This document shows positions 28,234-37,726 of a stretch of DNA of 64,000 nucleotides, in pieces. Source of the stretch: Deltaproteobacteria bacterium (GTDB taxonomy: Bacteria; Desulfobacterota; Desulfuromonadia; Geobacterales; JAJYBI01). The position numbers and the translations under genes are program-made. Each line of letters opens with the position of its first letter. Positions within the stretch are counted from its first letter, which is position 1. The notes beneath the pieces are model-generated. The model was not told the origin of the DNA. It ran no database searches and saw only the letters and a program-made list of their open reading frames with translations. The DNA is taken from positions 116,416 through 180,415 of the forward strand of contig JAJYBI010000003.1 of the NCBI GenBank assembly GCA_021779095.1, written 5' to 3'.

Positions 28234-28276
28234 GCAAAAGGGCACGTCCCCGGCGGGATCGTGCCCTTTTGCTTTT
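28234..28276. terminator. Terminator between the binding protein and fabI
   Basis: A perfect 13-base stem, GCAAAAGGGCACG with CGTGCCCTTTTGC, followed by TTTT. It can end plus-strand transcription and may also serve fabI from the other side. Confidence 0.85.
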
Positions 28277-28306
28277 GTCGTATCTTGTGCCCTGCGCCCG
28301 TTTTTA

Positions 28307-29077
28307 CTACATCCCGATGATGTTGTAGCCGCTGTCCACGAAATGCACCTCGCCGGTCACGCCAGTGGCGAGGGGGCTGCAGAGGTAGAGGGCGGTGCCT
28401 GCCACGTCCTCCTGGGTGATGTTCCGCCGCAGCGGCGCCTTGGACGCCACATGGCCGGCGATCTGGTTGAAGCCGCCGATGCCGGCGGCGGCGAGGGTCT
28501 TCAGCGGTCCCGCGGAGATGGCGTTGACCCGGATATCGTCCGGTCCCACCGATTCCGCCAGATACCGGACGCTCATCTCCAGGGCGGCCTTCGCGACCCC
28601 CATCACGTTGTAGCTCGGGAATACCTTCTGCCCGCCGTAGTAGGTCATGGTGACGATACTGCCGCTCCGCCCCTGCATGAGCGGCACCGCTTCCTTGGCG
28701 AGCGCGATGAGCGAGTAGGCGCTGATGTCCATGGCGGTGGTGAACCCTTCGCGGGTCGTGTTCAGGAACGAACCCTTCAGTTCGTCCTTGTTGGCGTAGG
28801 CGACGGAATGCACCAGGATATCCAGACCGCCCCATGCCTCCCTGATGGTCCCGAAGGTCCGGGCGATATCTTCGTCGCTCCGCACGTCGCAGGGGAGGAC
28901 GAGCTTTACCCCCAGCTCCTCCGCCAGGGGTGCGACCCGCTTGGCCAGTGTCTCGCCCGCGTAGGTGAAGGCGAGTTCGGCCCCTTCCCGTTTGAATCGT
29001 TCCGCTATGGCCCAGGCGATGCTTTTCTCGTTCGCTATCCCGAAGATTACCGCCTTTTTCCCGTCAAGCATTCCCAT
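28307..29077 (-). CDS. fabI: Enoyl-ACP reductase FabI
   Basis: A 256-residue short-chain-dehydrogenase-like enzyme performing the last reduction in each fatty-acid elongation cycle. It starts MGMLDGKKAVIFGIANEKSI. The cofactor-binding HSVAYAN and the catalytic Tyr/Lys in YNVMGVAKAALE are intact, with ISAGPLKTLAA after. The ATG at 29077 is preceded by GGAGG nine bases earlier. The promoter at 29167-29195 excludes the longer frame to 29323. A second candidate enoyl reductase (FabMG-like) lies at 35466. Confidence 0.96.
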   Translation of the reverse strand: MGMLDGKKAVIFGIANEKSIAWAIAERFKREGAELAFTYAGETLAKRVAPLAEELGVKLVLPCDVRSDEDIARTFGTIREAWGGLDILVHSVAYANKDELKGSFLNTTREGFTTAMDISAYSLIALAKEAVPLMQGRSGSIVTMTYYGGQKVFPSYNVMGVAKAALEMSVRYLAESVGPDDIRVNAISAGPLKTLAAAGIGGFNQIAGHVASKAPLRRNITQEDVAGTALYLCSPLATGVTGEVHFVDSGYNIIGM

Positions 29078-29166
29078 CCGCTGCATCCTCCGTAACATCC
29101 GTGTCGTGCCGGCAGGCGTTCCGTCTCTGTCTCTTGCAACCGGACGGCCCGACACGGCATCGGGAA

Positions 29167-29195
29167 ATAGTAATCGATAAATCATGCTTTGGCAA
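29167..29195 (-). promoter_or_regulatory. Sigma-70-like promoter for fabI
   Basis: Minus strand: TTGCCA (29195-29190), 17 bases, TACTAT (29172-29167). The leader would be about 83 bases. Confidence 0.72.
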
Positions 29196-29319
29196 GCAGA
29201 ATGGCTGGCAGTATACCGTCGCCGTCCGTGCGAAGCGCGGTGGAAACGGAGGCTGATTGCCCGGGTCGCAGCGGGGCGGGACAGGGGGGGATATGCCGTG
29301 CGGTATTTCCCGGACCGGG

Positions 29320-29586
29320 TCACCCCCCGCCGGATGGCGGAGACCCTGCGCAGGTGGGGGGAGGGCCTGCAGCCTCCCCCCCGTCCGGAGCTGCGGAGCG
29401 TTCCGTGATGCGTGCCAGTCGTGATTCCACGTCCGACAGCCGCCGGTCGATCGATTCCAGAAGCTCCACCGAACGGTCGACCTTTCCCTTGATGCCGAAG
29501 ATGACGAACGGCAGCACGAACCAGATAACGGTGAGGAAAAAACCGAGGATCGACATCATCGTGACAAAACCGCCGAAGATTTCCAT
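29320..29586 (-). CDS. Small membrane protein of unknown function
   Basis: An 88-residue protein. Two closely spaced hydrophobic stretches (MSILGFFLTVIWFVLPFVIF) are followed by a short coiled coil (RSVELLESIDRRLSDVESRL) and a Pro/Gly-rich tail. The ATG at 29586 follows GGGAGGGACA, a good ribosome site. No family recognised. It is divergent from dusB. Confidence 0.62.
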   Translation of the reverse strand: MEIFGGFVTMMSILGFFLTVIWFVLPFVIFGIKGKVDRSVELLESIDRRLSDVESRLARITERSAAPDGGEAAGPPPTCAGSPPSGGG

Positions 29587-29689
29587 TGTCCCTCCCTGCC
29601 GGTGTTAACGCCCCGGAAACCCAGATTTCCTGCCTGTATAAATCGGGGAGGCCGGAAAAGTCAAATCCAAAACGACCGCCTGTTTTTCG

Positions 29690-29718
29690 TTGCCTTTTTT
29701 CAGGTCTGTTGCTACCAT
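29690..29718 (+). promoter_or_regulatory. Sigma-70-like promoter for dusB
   Basis: TTGCCT (29690-29695), 17 bases, TACCAT (29713-29718). It lies about 32 bases before the proposed TTG start of dusB. Confidence 0.55.
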
Positions 29719-29749
29719 GCCCAAAATTTAGGCATAGTGGTCGGACCTG

Positions 29750-30724
29750 TTGACGAACTCGCTTACCATCGGCGCGCTGACGCTGAAGAACAACCTGTTA
29801 CTCGCCCCGATGGCGGGGATCACCAACCTGCCGATGCGGCTTTTGGCACGGGAGTGCGGCGCATCGCTGACGTTCACGGAGATGGTGAGCGTCGCCGGGC
29901 TGGTGCGCGAGGGGAAAAAGACCTTCGAGCTGGTGCGCGGCTGTCCCGCGGACCGGCCCCTCGGCATCCAGATCTTCGGGGACGATCCGGTGCTGCTGGC
30001 CGAGGGGGCGCGGCTGGTGGAGCCGTATGGCGACCTCATCGACATCAACATGGGGTGCCCGGTGCGGAAAGTCGTGGGGAGCGGCGCCGGCAGTGCCCTT
30101 CTGCGCGATCCCGCAAAGGTGGCTGCGATCGTCCGGCAGGTGCGGCGGGCAACCTCGCTGCCGTTGACGATCAAGATCCGGACCGGCTGGACCGCCGACG
30201 AGGATACCTGCGAGGAGATCGGCCGGATCGCCGAGGCGGAGGGGTGCGATGCCGTGACGCTCCATCCCCGCAGCCGGTCCCAGATGTTCGAGGGGAAGGC
30301 GGACTGGTCCCGGATCGCACGGCTGAAGGAGCTCCTCCGCATCCCGGTGCTGGGGAGCGGCGACCTGTTCCGGGCGGCGGACGTGGCGGAGATGCTGGCT
30401 TCCACCGGCTGCGACGGCGTGATGATCGCCCGGGGGGGGCTGGGGAACCCCTGGCTCTTCCGCGAGACGCTCGATCTGCTGGCCGGTCGGGCACCTGAGC
30501 CGCCCACCATCGTGGAACGGCATAAAACGGCGCTCCGTCACCTGGACCTGTTCGTCGAGCTCGCCGGGGAAAGGGTTGCGGTGCGGGAGATGCGCAAGCA
30601 CCTCTGCTGGTATGCCCACGGTGTCCCGGGGGCGGCCCATTTCCGGGCACTGGTGAACGGCCTCGCCACGCGGGACGAGATGGCCGGTGCACTGGCGGCC
30701 TTTTTCGGACTGAATCAGCCATGA
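29750..30724 (+). CDS. dusB: tRNA-dihydrouridine synthase
   Basis: A 324-residue flavoenzyme that reduces uridines in tRNA. Motifs are LLLAPMAGITNLPMR at the N-terminus, DINMGCPVRKVV with the catalytic Cys, TIKIRTGW, VTLHPRSRSQMFEG and MIARGGLGNPWLF. The start is a TTG (29750) with a poor ribosome site. The last bases overlap the kinase start by four, so the three-gene order dusB-kinase-regulator is one operon, recalling the dusB-ntrBC layout. Confidence 0.93.
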   Translation: MTNSLTIGALTLKNNLLLAPMAGITNLPMRLLARECGASLTFTEMVSVAGLVREGKKTFELVRGCPADRPLGIQIFGDDPVLLAEGARLVEPYGDLIDINMGCPVRKVVGSGAGSALLRDPAKVAAIVRQVRRATSLPLTIKIRTGWTADEDTCEEIGRIAEAEGCDAVTLHPRSRSQMFEGKADWSRIARLKELLRIPVLGSGDLFRAADVAEMLASTGCDGVMIARGGLGNPWLFRETLDLLAGRAPEPPTIVERHKTALRHLDLFVELAGERVAVREMRKHLCWYAHGVPGAAHFRALVNGLATRDEMAGALAAFFGLNQP

Positions 30725-31815
30725 CCACCATTGCCACCGAACAGATGGGAAGCTTCTACGCGAACGTGATCGACAGCGTCGGCGACGGGGTCATCGTTTT
30801 CGACGAGGTGGGGGGGTGCGCTCTCATGAACCCCGCCGCCGAGGAGATCGCCGGCATCTCCCGCCGCCAGGCACTGGGGCAGGGGGCGATGACGCTGTTT
30901 GCCACCGATCCCCAGCTGTGCGAGATGATCGGGAAGACGGCGGCAACCGGGATGACGATCTCGGATCACGAGAACGTCGTGCTGATGCGTTCCGGCCATC
31001 CGACGCCGGTGAGCGTGACGACCACGCCGCTGCTGCTCGATACCGGCGCCAAGGTCGGGACGATCGTCGTCCTGCGGGACCTGACCAGCATCCGGGAACT
31101 GGAGCGGGCCGTCCGCCATGCGGACCGGCTCTCCGCCTTGGGGGCGCTCGCCGCCGGGCTGGCCCACGAGATCAAGAACCCGCTCGGCGGCATCCGCGGT
31201 GCGGCCCAGCTGATGGAGCGGGAGCTGCCGGACGGGAGCGACCTCAGGGAATACACCCGTGTCGTCCTGAAGGAGGTGCAGCGGGTCAACCGGATCGTGG
31301 AGGAGCTCCTGACCCTCGCCTCGCCGCGGCCGCTGCAGCTGGAGGAGGTGAACCTGCACAAGGTGCTGGGGGACCTGCTGCTGCTGCAGAGACGGGCGGT
31401 GGACGACAAGCGGGTCACCTTCATGCAGCAGTTCGACCCGAGCATCCCGCCGATCCTGGCCGACGAGGCGCTCTTGACCCAGCTCTTCCTGAACCTGATC
31501 AAGAACGCCGTCGAGGCGGTGGAGGACGGCGGACGGGTCCGCGTGGCGAGCCGGGTGGTTTCGGACTACAGCATGACCCAGAAGGGGGAGCGCCGCTCCC
31601 GGATGGTGGCGGTGGAGGTGAGCGACGACGGCCCCGGCATCAGGCCGGAACAGCTGGAGCACCTGTTTACCCCGTTCTTTTCCACGAAGGCGAAGGGGAC
31701 CGGACTCGGGCTCGCCATCTGCCAGAAGATCGTCACCGAACACCGGGGGATGATCACCGTCGACTCCGATGCGGGAAAGGGAACGACTTTCACCATCACG
31801 CTGCCGTTGAACTGA
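30721..31815 (+). CDS. PAS-containing sensor histidine kinase (NtrB-like)
   Basis: A 364-residue soluble kinase without TM segments. The PAS domain covers residues 1-120 and begins FYANVIDSVGDGVIVFDEVG. The phospho-accepting His is near 149 in GLAHEIKNPLGGIRGAAQLM. The ATPase has NLIKNAVEAV, VSDDGPGI, FTPFFSTKAKGTGLGLAI and KGTTFTITLPL. It should phosphorylate the sigma-54 regulator encoded next. Soluble PAS kinases of this type sense internal signals such as nitrogen status; the actual cue is unknown. Confidence 0.93.
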   Translation: MTTIATEQMGSFYANVIDSVGDGVIVFDEVGGCALMNPAAEEIAGISRRQALGQGAMTLFATDPQLCEMIGKTAATGMTISDHENVVLMRSGHPTPVSVTTTPLLLDTGAKVGTIVVLRDLTSIRELERAVRHADRLSALGALAAGLAHEIKNPLGGIRGAAQLMERELPDGSDLREYTRVVLKEVQRVNRIVEELLTLASPRPLQLEEVNLHKVLGDLLLLQRRAVDDKRVTFMQQFDPSIPPILADEALLTQLFLNLIKNAVEAVEDGGRVRVASRVVSDYSMTQKGERRSRMVAVEVSDDGPGIRPEQLEHLFTPFFSTKAKGTGLGLAICQKIVTEHRGMITVDSDAGKGTTFTITLPLN

Positions 31816-31816
31816 C

Positions 31817-31856
31817 GGGACCGTGCCGCACCGATGCCCGTTTTCGGGACGGTCCC
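31817..31856 (+). promoter_or_regulatory. Hairpin between kinase and regulator genes
   Basis: GGGACCGT (31817-31824) pairs with ACGGTCCC (31849-31856), and an inner CCCG-TTTT-CGGG adds a second stem. It fills most of the 65-base gap and might tune the kinase-to-regulator ratio. Confidence 0.45.
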
Positions 31857-31880
31857 ATATATATACAATCGAGGTATGGC

Positions 31881-33323
<1,443 letters not shown>

Positions 33324-33331
33324 GAGGTCGT

Positions 33332-33898
33332 ATGGGTGACGTCAAAGAGAGGTTTTTTCTCGACCGCGACAATGCCGTGCTGGTGGTGGTGGATGTGCAG
33401 GACAAGCTCTGCCGGGCGATGGACGAGGAGGTGCTGGAACGGCTGGTGAAGAATACCGGCATTCTCATGGAGGCGGCCAGGGAGCTGGGTGTGCCGGTCG
33501 TGGCAACGGAGCAGTACGTGAAGGGGCTCGGCGAGACCCTGCCGGCGCTCAAGGAGCGGCTCTGCACCCCCGCCATCGAGAAGATGTCCTTCAGCTGCTG
33601 CGGCGAGTCTCCGTTCCCCGAAAAGATCAGGGCGCTCTCCCGCCGGCAGGTGATCGTCACCGGGATGGAGACCCACGTCTGCGTCCTGCAGACCGTGCTG
33701 GAACTGCTGGACGAGGGGTTCCACGTGCATCTCGTGAGCGATGCGGTGATGAGCCGGAAGAAGGAGAACTGGCAGGTGGGGCTGAGCGCATCCGCCGCCG
33801 CCGGGGCGGTGATCACCTCCACCGAGGCGGCCCTCTTCCAGCTGCTCAAGGTTGCCGGCACCGAGGAGTTCAAGACGCTCTCGAAACTCGTTCGCTGA
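33332..33898 (+). CDS. Isochorismatase-like hydrolase
   Basis: A 188-residue cysteine hydrolase fold. The triad is suggested by Asp in VVVDVQDKLC, Lys in EQYVKGLGE, and Cys in VTGMETHVCVLQTV. It resembles the YcaC/isochorismatase-like group of unknown substrate. TAGGAGGTCGT precedes the ATG. It begins eight bases after the regulator gene and is the last gene before a terminator-like hairpin, so it is probably cotranscribed. Confidence 0.88.
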   Translation: MGDVKERFFLDRDNAVLVVVDVQDKLCRAMDEEVLERLVKNTGILMEAARELGVPVVATEQYVKGLGETLPALKERLCTPAIEKMSFSCCGESPFPEKIRALSRRQVIVTGMETHVCVLQTVLELLDEGFHVHLVSDAVMSRKKENWQVGLSASAAAGAVITSTEAALFQLLKVAGTEEFKTLSKLVR

Positions 33899-33940
33899 TT
33901 CGCCCTGCCTCCTCCGATCCCGGGGAGGGGATACACCGAA

Positions 33941-33982
33941 AACGGCCCGGCCCTGCGTCCTCCGACGCGGGACCGGGCCGTT
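33941..33982. terminator. Long GC hairpin ending the dusB-kinase-regulator operon
   Basis: AACGGCCCGG pairs with CCGGGCCGTT, and after one mismatch a further inner stem (CCTGCGTC / GACGCGG) closes on a CTCC loop. There is no U tract on either strand, so it may need Rho or act as a bidirectional block. Confidence 0.65.
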
Positions 33983-34029
33983 GTGCGTCCGATCACTTTT
34001 CCCAGGTTATCCCACCTCGATCAGATCGT

Positions 34030-34522
34030 TCATCTTGTGACATGCCCCGTGGAGTCGATGCAGCTAGTCTCGGGCGGATTCATCGAGTATTTCTCCGCAA
34101 TCCTCGAGAAGTGTCTGGGCACACCCGATATGTGCCGCAGGGCGGCGGGGAACGGAAACCCCTTCGTGTGGCTGGTGTCGAACGCCTTGCGGTATGCCGG
34201 CCGGCCCGAGCCGTTTAGGTAGGCGATGAAATTCAGGTGCAGTTTCTGGTAGATGAGATCGAACAGGTTCGTCTTGATGAATGCGCTGCTGTGGTCGCGG
34301 ACAAACCGGTCCCACCCCGCGCAGTCTGCAGCAGTGGTGCCGAACTGGCGCAGATCGTCACGAATGCCGTTTTCCGCCCGCAGCGCATTCTTTCGTCATC
34401 TGGACGCTTTCGAGGTCGGGAAAGCTCTCCAGGAACGCCATGCGGGAGGACAGATACCGCGAGCCGAGGATGCTGACGAGGATCAGCGCGATGGTGACAA
34501 GTACCATCCTGCGGCTGTACAT
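34030..34522 (-). pseudogene. Frameshifted, truncated CHASE4-domain sensor
   Basis: From ATG 34522 the minus strand encodes a TM helix (MVLVTIALILVSILGSRYL) and LESFPDLESVQMTK, then stops early. Shifting by one base near 34390 restores a long matching frame: NALRAENGIRDDLRQFG, TTAADCAGWDRFV, and HLNFIAYLNGSGRPAYRKAF. This pattern (D-L with T-A-x-D-x-A-x-W-D) is that of periplasmic CHASE4 sensor domains. The frame ends at 34030 without HAMP, kinase or GGDEF parts. It is therefore both frameshifted and truncated. It lies downstream of the REC-PilZ gene on the same strand. Confidence 0.72.
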
Positions 34523-34744
34523 GGCCCCTTCGGCGTCGTGTCATGAAAGGGCCCGTCCGGCGGCCTGAAGAGGTGTTTGCTCTTGCGGGAGTGCCGATGC
34601 GCACGGATTCAGCAGTTGGTACCCTGTATCATAAATGTTGCCGATGACAGGAACGGGACATGAATCATCGGCGGTCGACCTGCTGCCGGGAGGATGGCGC
34701 CTCGATCAGGTTGCCTGGAGAGGTGGGGGACGGCGATAAGTCGG

Positions 34745-35443
34745 TCACCCCGTGCAGGCGGTGATGAAGCGGTCGAGGGCGATGCGCGACTCCTCGGTGA
34801 CGGTGGTGAATTCGACGCCGAACCCGGCGGGGGCGTCCGGTTTCTTCGCCATGCCGCGGTTGGTCCAGGCGACCTGTCCCCTGGCCTGGATGGCGATGCC
34901 CTGGGCGCCGGGAAGGGCGAAGACGACATCGACCGTCGCCCCCGCCTCCACGTCGTAGTCGGCGGCCATGTAACAGCCGTTGCGGCTTACGTTGTGCACC
35001 TCGGCGGAGAGGGTGATGCCGTACAGCCTGAACTTTCCGCGGGTCCGGCAGGGGATGCGCGGTTCCCTCCGGTCGAGGGTCGGAATGAACGATCTCGCCT
35101 TGTCCAGGAACGCGCCGCGGTCGATCGGTTTGGTCAGGAACCCGTCGCAGCCGGCCTGACGACAGGCGAGCCGGTCATCTTCCTTGCCGGCGCTCGTGAT
35201 CATGACGATCGGTGTCGACCGGAGTGACGGGTCTTCCTTCACCTTTGCGCAGCATGCCGCACCGTCCATCTTCGGCATGTGCAGGTCCATGAACACCAGC
35301 TGCGGGTGTTCGCTGCTGATCGCGTGGAACGCCTCGGCACCGTCCCGCGCCGTGAGGACCCGGGCAGAGGTGTGCTTCAGAAACCCCTTCTGCAATTCCA
35401 GGAACATGTTCACATCGTCGGCGAGCAGGATGGTGGAAGACAT
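34745..35443 (-). CDS. Response regulator with C-terminal PilZ domain
   Basis: A 232-residue REC-PilZ protein. The receiver has ADD at 8-10 and the phospho-Asp at 53 (MDLHMPKMDG). The PilZ part begins with RREPRIPCRTRGKF, giving the RxxxR-type c-di-GMP site, and NVSRNGCYMA gives the N/DxSxxG element. It should link phosphorylation to c-di-GMP binding, often controlling motility or surface polymers. ATG 35443 follows AAAGGAA; longer frames enter the upstream gene. It starts 22 bases after the FabMG-like gene. Confidence 0.9.
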   Translation of the reverse strand: MSSTILLADDVNMFLELQKGFLKHTSARVLTARDGAEAFHAISSEHPQLVFMDLHMPKMDGAACCAKVKEDPSLRSTPIVMITSAGKEDDRLACRQAGCDGFLTKPIDRGAFLDKARSFIPTLDRREPRIPCRTRGKFRLYGITLSAEVHNVSRNGCYMAADYDVEAGATVDVVFALPGAQGIAIQARGQVAWTNRGMAKKPDAPAGFGVEFTTVTEESRIALDRFITACTG

Positions 35444-35465
35444 GACGTTCCTTTCGCGTGGTGCC

Positions 35466-36779
35466 TTACGCGGAGACGAGGCGTCGGGCGATGATGCTGT
35501 GTCCGAGCCAGAGTACCGGCGCCTGGGGCTGCCAGGAGCAGTCGAACATGAGCCGGCCGACCCCCTTGAACACGGCACGGGAGAGCTCGGCGCAGACGAC
35601 GTTCTTCGGGTCGCTGTTCATCCCGAGCAGACGTGCGGAGCAGTCCAGCATCAGTTCGGCCTGCTCCTGTGTGTTGTGGTGCGGCCAGGCAGCCAGTTCG
35701 CCGAAACCGGCGAGCAGCGGCGAGGCCAGGTAGCTGTTCGCCTGTTTGAGGAGCGTATCAAGGGATGCCCCCTCTTTCAACAGGGCGGCACATCTTTTTC
35801 TGATCTCGTCGGCCACCGGTCCGCCCCCTTCACGCTCCAGGGCGGACAGCAGCGGGTAGAGGGAGATCTCCACGCCGAGGAAGAGGGCGCTGGAGTTGGT
35901 CTGGATCTCGGGGCAGTTGAAGACGGTCGCCCCGATCCCCTTTTTCCACGCCTCGGCGGCGATCTCTTCCAGGCGCATCTTGGCCCACCCCTGCAGGTAC
36001 GGGGTGTACGACTGCCAACGGTATGCTCCGTCGATCAGCACCTCGCAGCCGTGGTAGCCGTAGGCAACGTAGTTCGCCGTACCGCCGCCGGCGACGGTCC
36101 GCTCCCGAAGGACAGCGGTCGCCTCCAGCAGGTGCCGGAAGGTGTCCGCCGTCACCTCGTCGAAACTGGCGCTGCATAATTTCCCCACCGGCGAGTTCCA
36201 GAACCGTTCGGACGGCAGGTACTTGTCGCCGGTCCCCTTGAACACCCGGTTCAAGAGCGGCATGAAGAAGCGGGCGCGGGGAATGCCGCCGGCCATGGTG
36301 TGAACGAACAGCACGTTGGCGCCGGCGGGGACGAGCTGCTCCAGTTTCGCCACCACCTGCGCCAGGTTCCCCTTGAACCGTGCCGCACCCTTGGCGCGCC
36401 AGCCGGCGATCTCGTCGTCGCTAAACGGTACGGTTGCCCAGTCGTCCGGCTTTGCCCCCTTCAACCGGTCCGCAGGGGAGAGTCCGTCGTCCCCCGGCTC
36501 CATGTCGAAGCCGGCCTCCAGCGGAACGTTGATGATCCTGCCACCCAGGTTCGCCTCCGCCTCGGCCAGTTCTTCGGCGGTGAGGGGGCGCAGGGTCCCG
36601 TCCCCGTCGCGGCGCCCCACGGTGGCGCCGATGACGGTCATCCCCGCGGCACGGGCCTCGTCCACGATGCCGTTGGCGTAGCCGCGGCCGAACAGTTCGC
36701 CGCAGAGGAACAGGACGTCGCCGGCCTTGTAGCCTGCGGGTGCGGGGAGGGTGGTCAGGGGAGCGAAGGTGGTCGTCAT
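35466..36779 (-). CDS. FabMG-family protein, putative enoyl-ACP reductase
   Basis: A 437-residue soluble protein. Its start, FAPLTTLPAPAGYKAGDVLFL, and the segments CGELFGRGYANG, IGATVGRRDGDG, PLEAGFDMEPGDDG, FVHTMAGGIPRARFFMPLLNRVFKGTG and FNCPEIQTNSSALFLG resemble proteins annotated as enoyl-ACP reductase FabMG family. I recall that family from memory and cannot check it. A Rossmann-like GELFGRG stretch is visible. A bona fide FabI is also in the window. It sits between lpxA and the REC-PilZ gene, same strand, with AAAGGA before its ATG. Confidence 0.62.
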   Translation of the reverse strand: MTTTFAPLTTLPAPAGYKAGDVLFLCGELFGRGYANGIVDEARAAGMTVIGATVGRRDGDGTLRPLTAEELAEAEANLGGRIINVPLEAGFDMEPGDDGLSPADRLKGAKPDDWATVPFSDDEIAGWRAKGAARFKGNLAQVVAKLEQLVPAGANVLFVHTMAGGIPRARFFMPLLNRVFKGTGDKYLPSERFWNSPVGKLCSASFDEVTADTFRHLLEATAVLRERTVAGGGTANYVAYGYHGCEVLIDGAYRWQSYTPYLQGWAKMRLEEIAAEAWKKGIGATVFNCPEIQTNSSALFLGVEISLYPLLSALEREGGGPVADEIRKRCAALLKEGASLDTLLKQANSYLASPLLAGFGELAAWPHHNTQEQAELMLDCSARLLGMNSDPKNVVCAELSRAVFKGVGRLMFDCSWQPQAPVLWLGHSIIARRLVSA

Positions 36780-36842
36780 GATCGGGTCCTTTGGGCCGTA
36801 CCGGGGTACGGCGGGAATTTGAATGTGATATGGGATTCCGGA

Positions 36843-37640
36843 CTATTCGAAGCTGTCGGCGCCGGGCAGGGCGCTGCCGAAGCAGACGCCGCGTTTCGAC
36901 CCCTTGATGAACTCCAGGAGGTAGCGGACGTCGTCGGTGATCTCCAGCTCCTCCTCCACCCTGGCGACGGCGTTCGGCATGTTGAGCCCGCTGCGGAAGA
37001 GGATGGCGAAGGCGTTCTTGATGGCCCGCACCCGCTTCTGGTCGAAGCCGTTGCGCCGAAGCCCCACCAGGTTGAGGGTCTTCACGGTATGGGTCTCGTC
37101 CATGATGCAGAAAGGGGGGACGTCCCGGGAGGTGCGGGAGAGGCCGCGCATCATGGCGAACCTGCCGATGTGGCAGAACTGGTGCACCACGCAGTTGCCG
37201 GAGATGATGACCCGGTCTTCCACCGTCACGTGCCCGGCGAGGAGCGAACCCCCCGCCAGGATGGTGTTGTTCCCCACGGTGCAGTTGTGGGCCACGTGGG
37301 CGTTCACCATCAGGAAGTTGGCGTTGCCGATGGTCGTGGTCGTACCGGCCCGGTTCCCCCGGTGGATCGTGGCGTGTTCTCGGATGATGTTGTGGTCGCC
37401 GATGACCGCGTAGCACTCCTCGCCGTTGTAGCCGAAGTCCTGCGGGTCGTGGCCGACGATGGCGCCGTAGTGGATCGTGTTGTTGCAGCCGATGGTGGTC
37501 CAGGGGCCGACGACGGCGTTGGCCATGATCCGGGTGCCGCTGCCGATGACGGAGTAGTCGCCGACGATGACGTTCGGGCCGATCTCCGCATCGTCGGCGA
37601 TGACGGCGGATGCGCTGATGCGTGCTGACGGGTCGATCAT
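36843..37640 (-). CDS. lpxA: Acyl-ACP--UDP-GlcNAc O-acyltransferase LpxA
   Basis: A 265-residue left-handed beta-helix protein, first enzyme of lipid A synthesis. The start MIDPSARISASAVI leads into hexapeptide repeats. The catalytic His is in VNAHVAHNCTVGNN, and VVHQFCHIGRFAMM and GLNLVGLRRNGF-like segments (LNLVGLRRNGFD) are family motifs. The ATG at 37640 is eight codons into the open frame. It lies outside the usual lpxD-fabZ-lpxA-lpxB cluster; here its neighbours are dnaB and the FabMG-like gene, so a second copy may exist elsewhere. Confidence 0.93.
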   Translation of the reverse strand: MIDPSARISASAVIADDAEIGPNVIVGDYSVIGSGTRIMANAVVGPWTTIGCNNTIHYGAIVGHDPQDFGYNGEECYAVIGDHNIIREHATIHRGNRAGTTTTIGNANFLMVNAHVAHNCTVGNNTILAGGSLLAGHVTVEDRVIISGNCVVHQFCHIGRFAMMRGLSRTSRDVPPFCIMDETHTVKTLNLVGLRRNGFDQKRVRAIKNAFAILFRSGLNMPNAVARVEEELEITDDVRYLLEFIKGSKRGVCFGSALPGADSFE

Positions 37641-37656
37641 GAAGACTCCGGAAAGG

Positions 37657-37725
37657 CCAGGCACAAGGCACAGGGCACAAGGAACGTCTTTATCCTGCGC
37701 CTTGCGCCGTGTGCCCTGCGCCTGG
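37657..37725. repeat. Imperfect inverted repeat, GGCACAAGG family
   Basis: The left arm (37657-37683) and the right arm (37693-37725) are inverse copies built from GGCnCAnGG units. They fill the dnaB-lpxA gap up to the dnaB stop. A related element lies at 56228-56304, and a single-arm relative (CTTGTGCCCTGCGCCC) is near 28285-28300. Confidence 0.75.
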
Positions 37726-37726
37726 T

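Noticed and set aside
30816..31880. N-terminal extension of the sigma-54 regulator through the kinase gene
   Set aside because: The frame is open only by chance. The regulator has its own ribosome site and a standard receiver start at 31881.
36421..37680. A 419-codon minus-strand frame overlapping lpxA and the FabMG-like gene
   Set aside because: It is Arg/His-rich in an alternative frame of two real genes, with no motifs.
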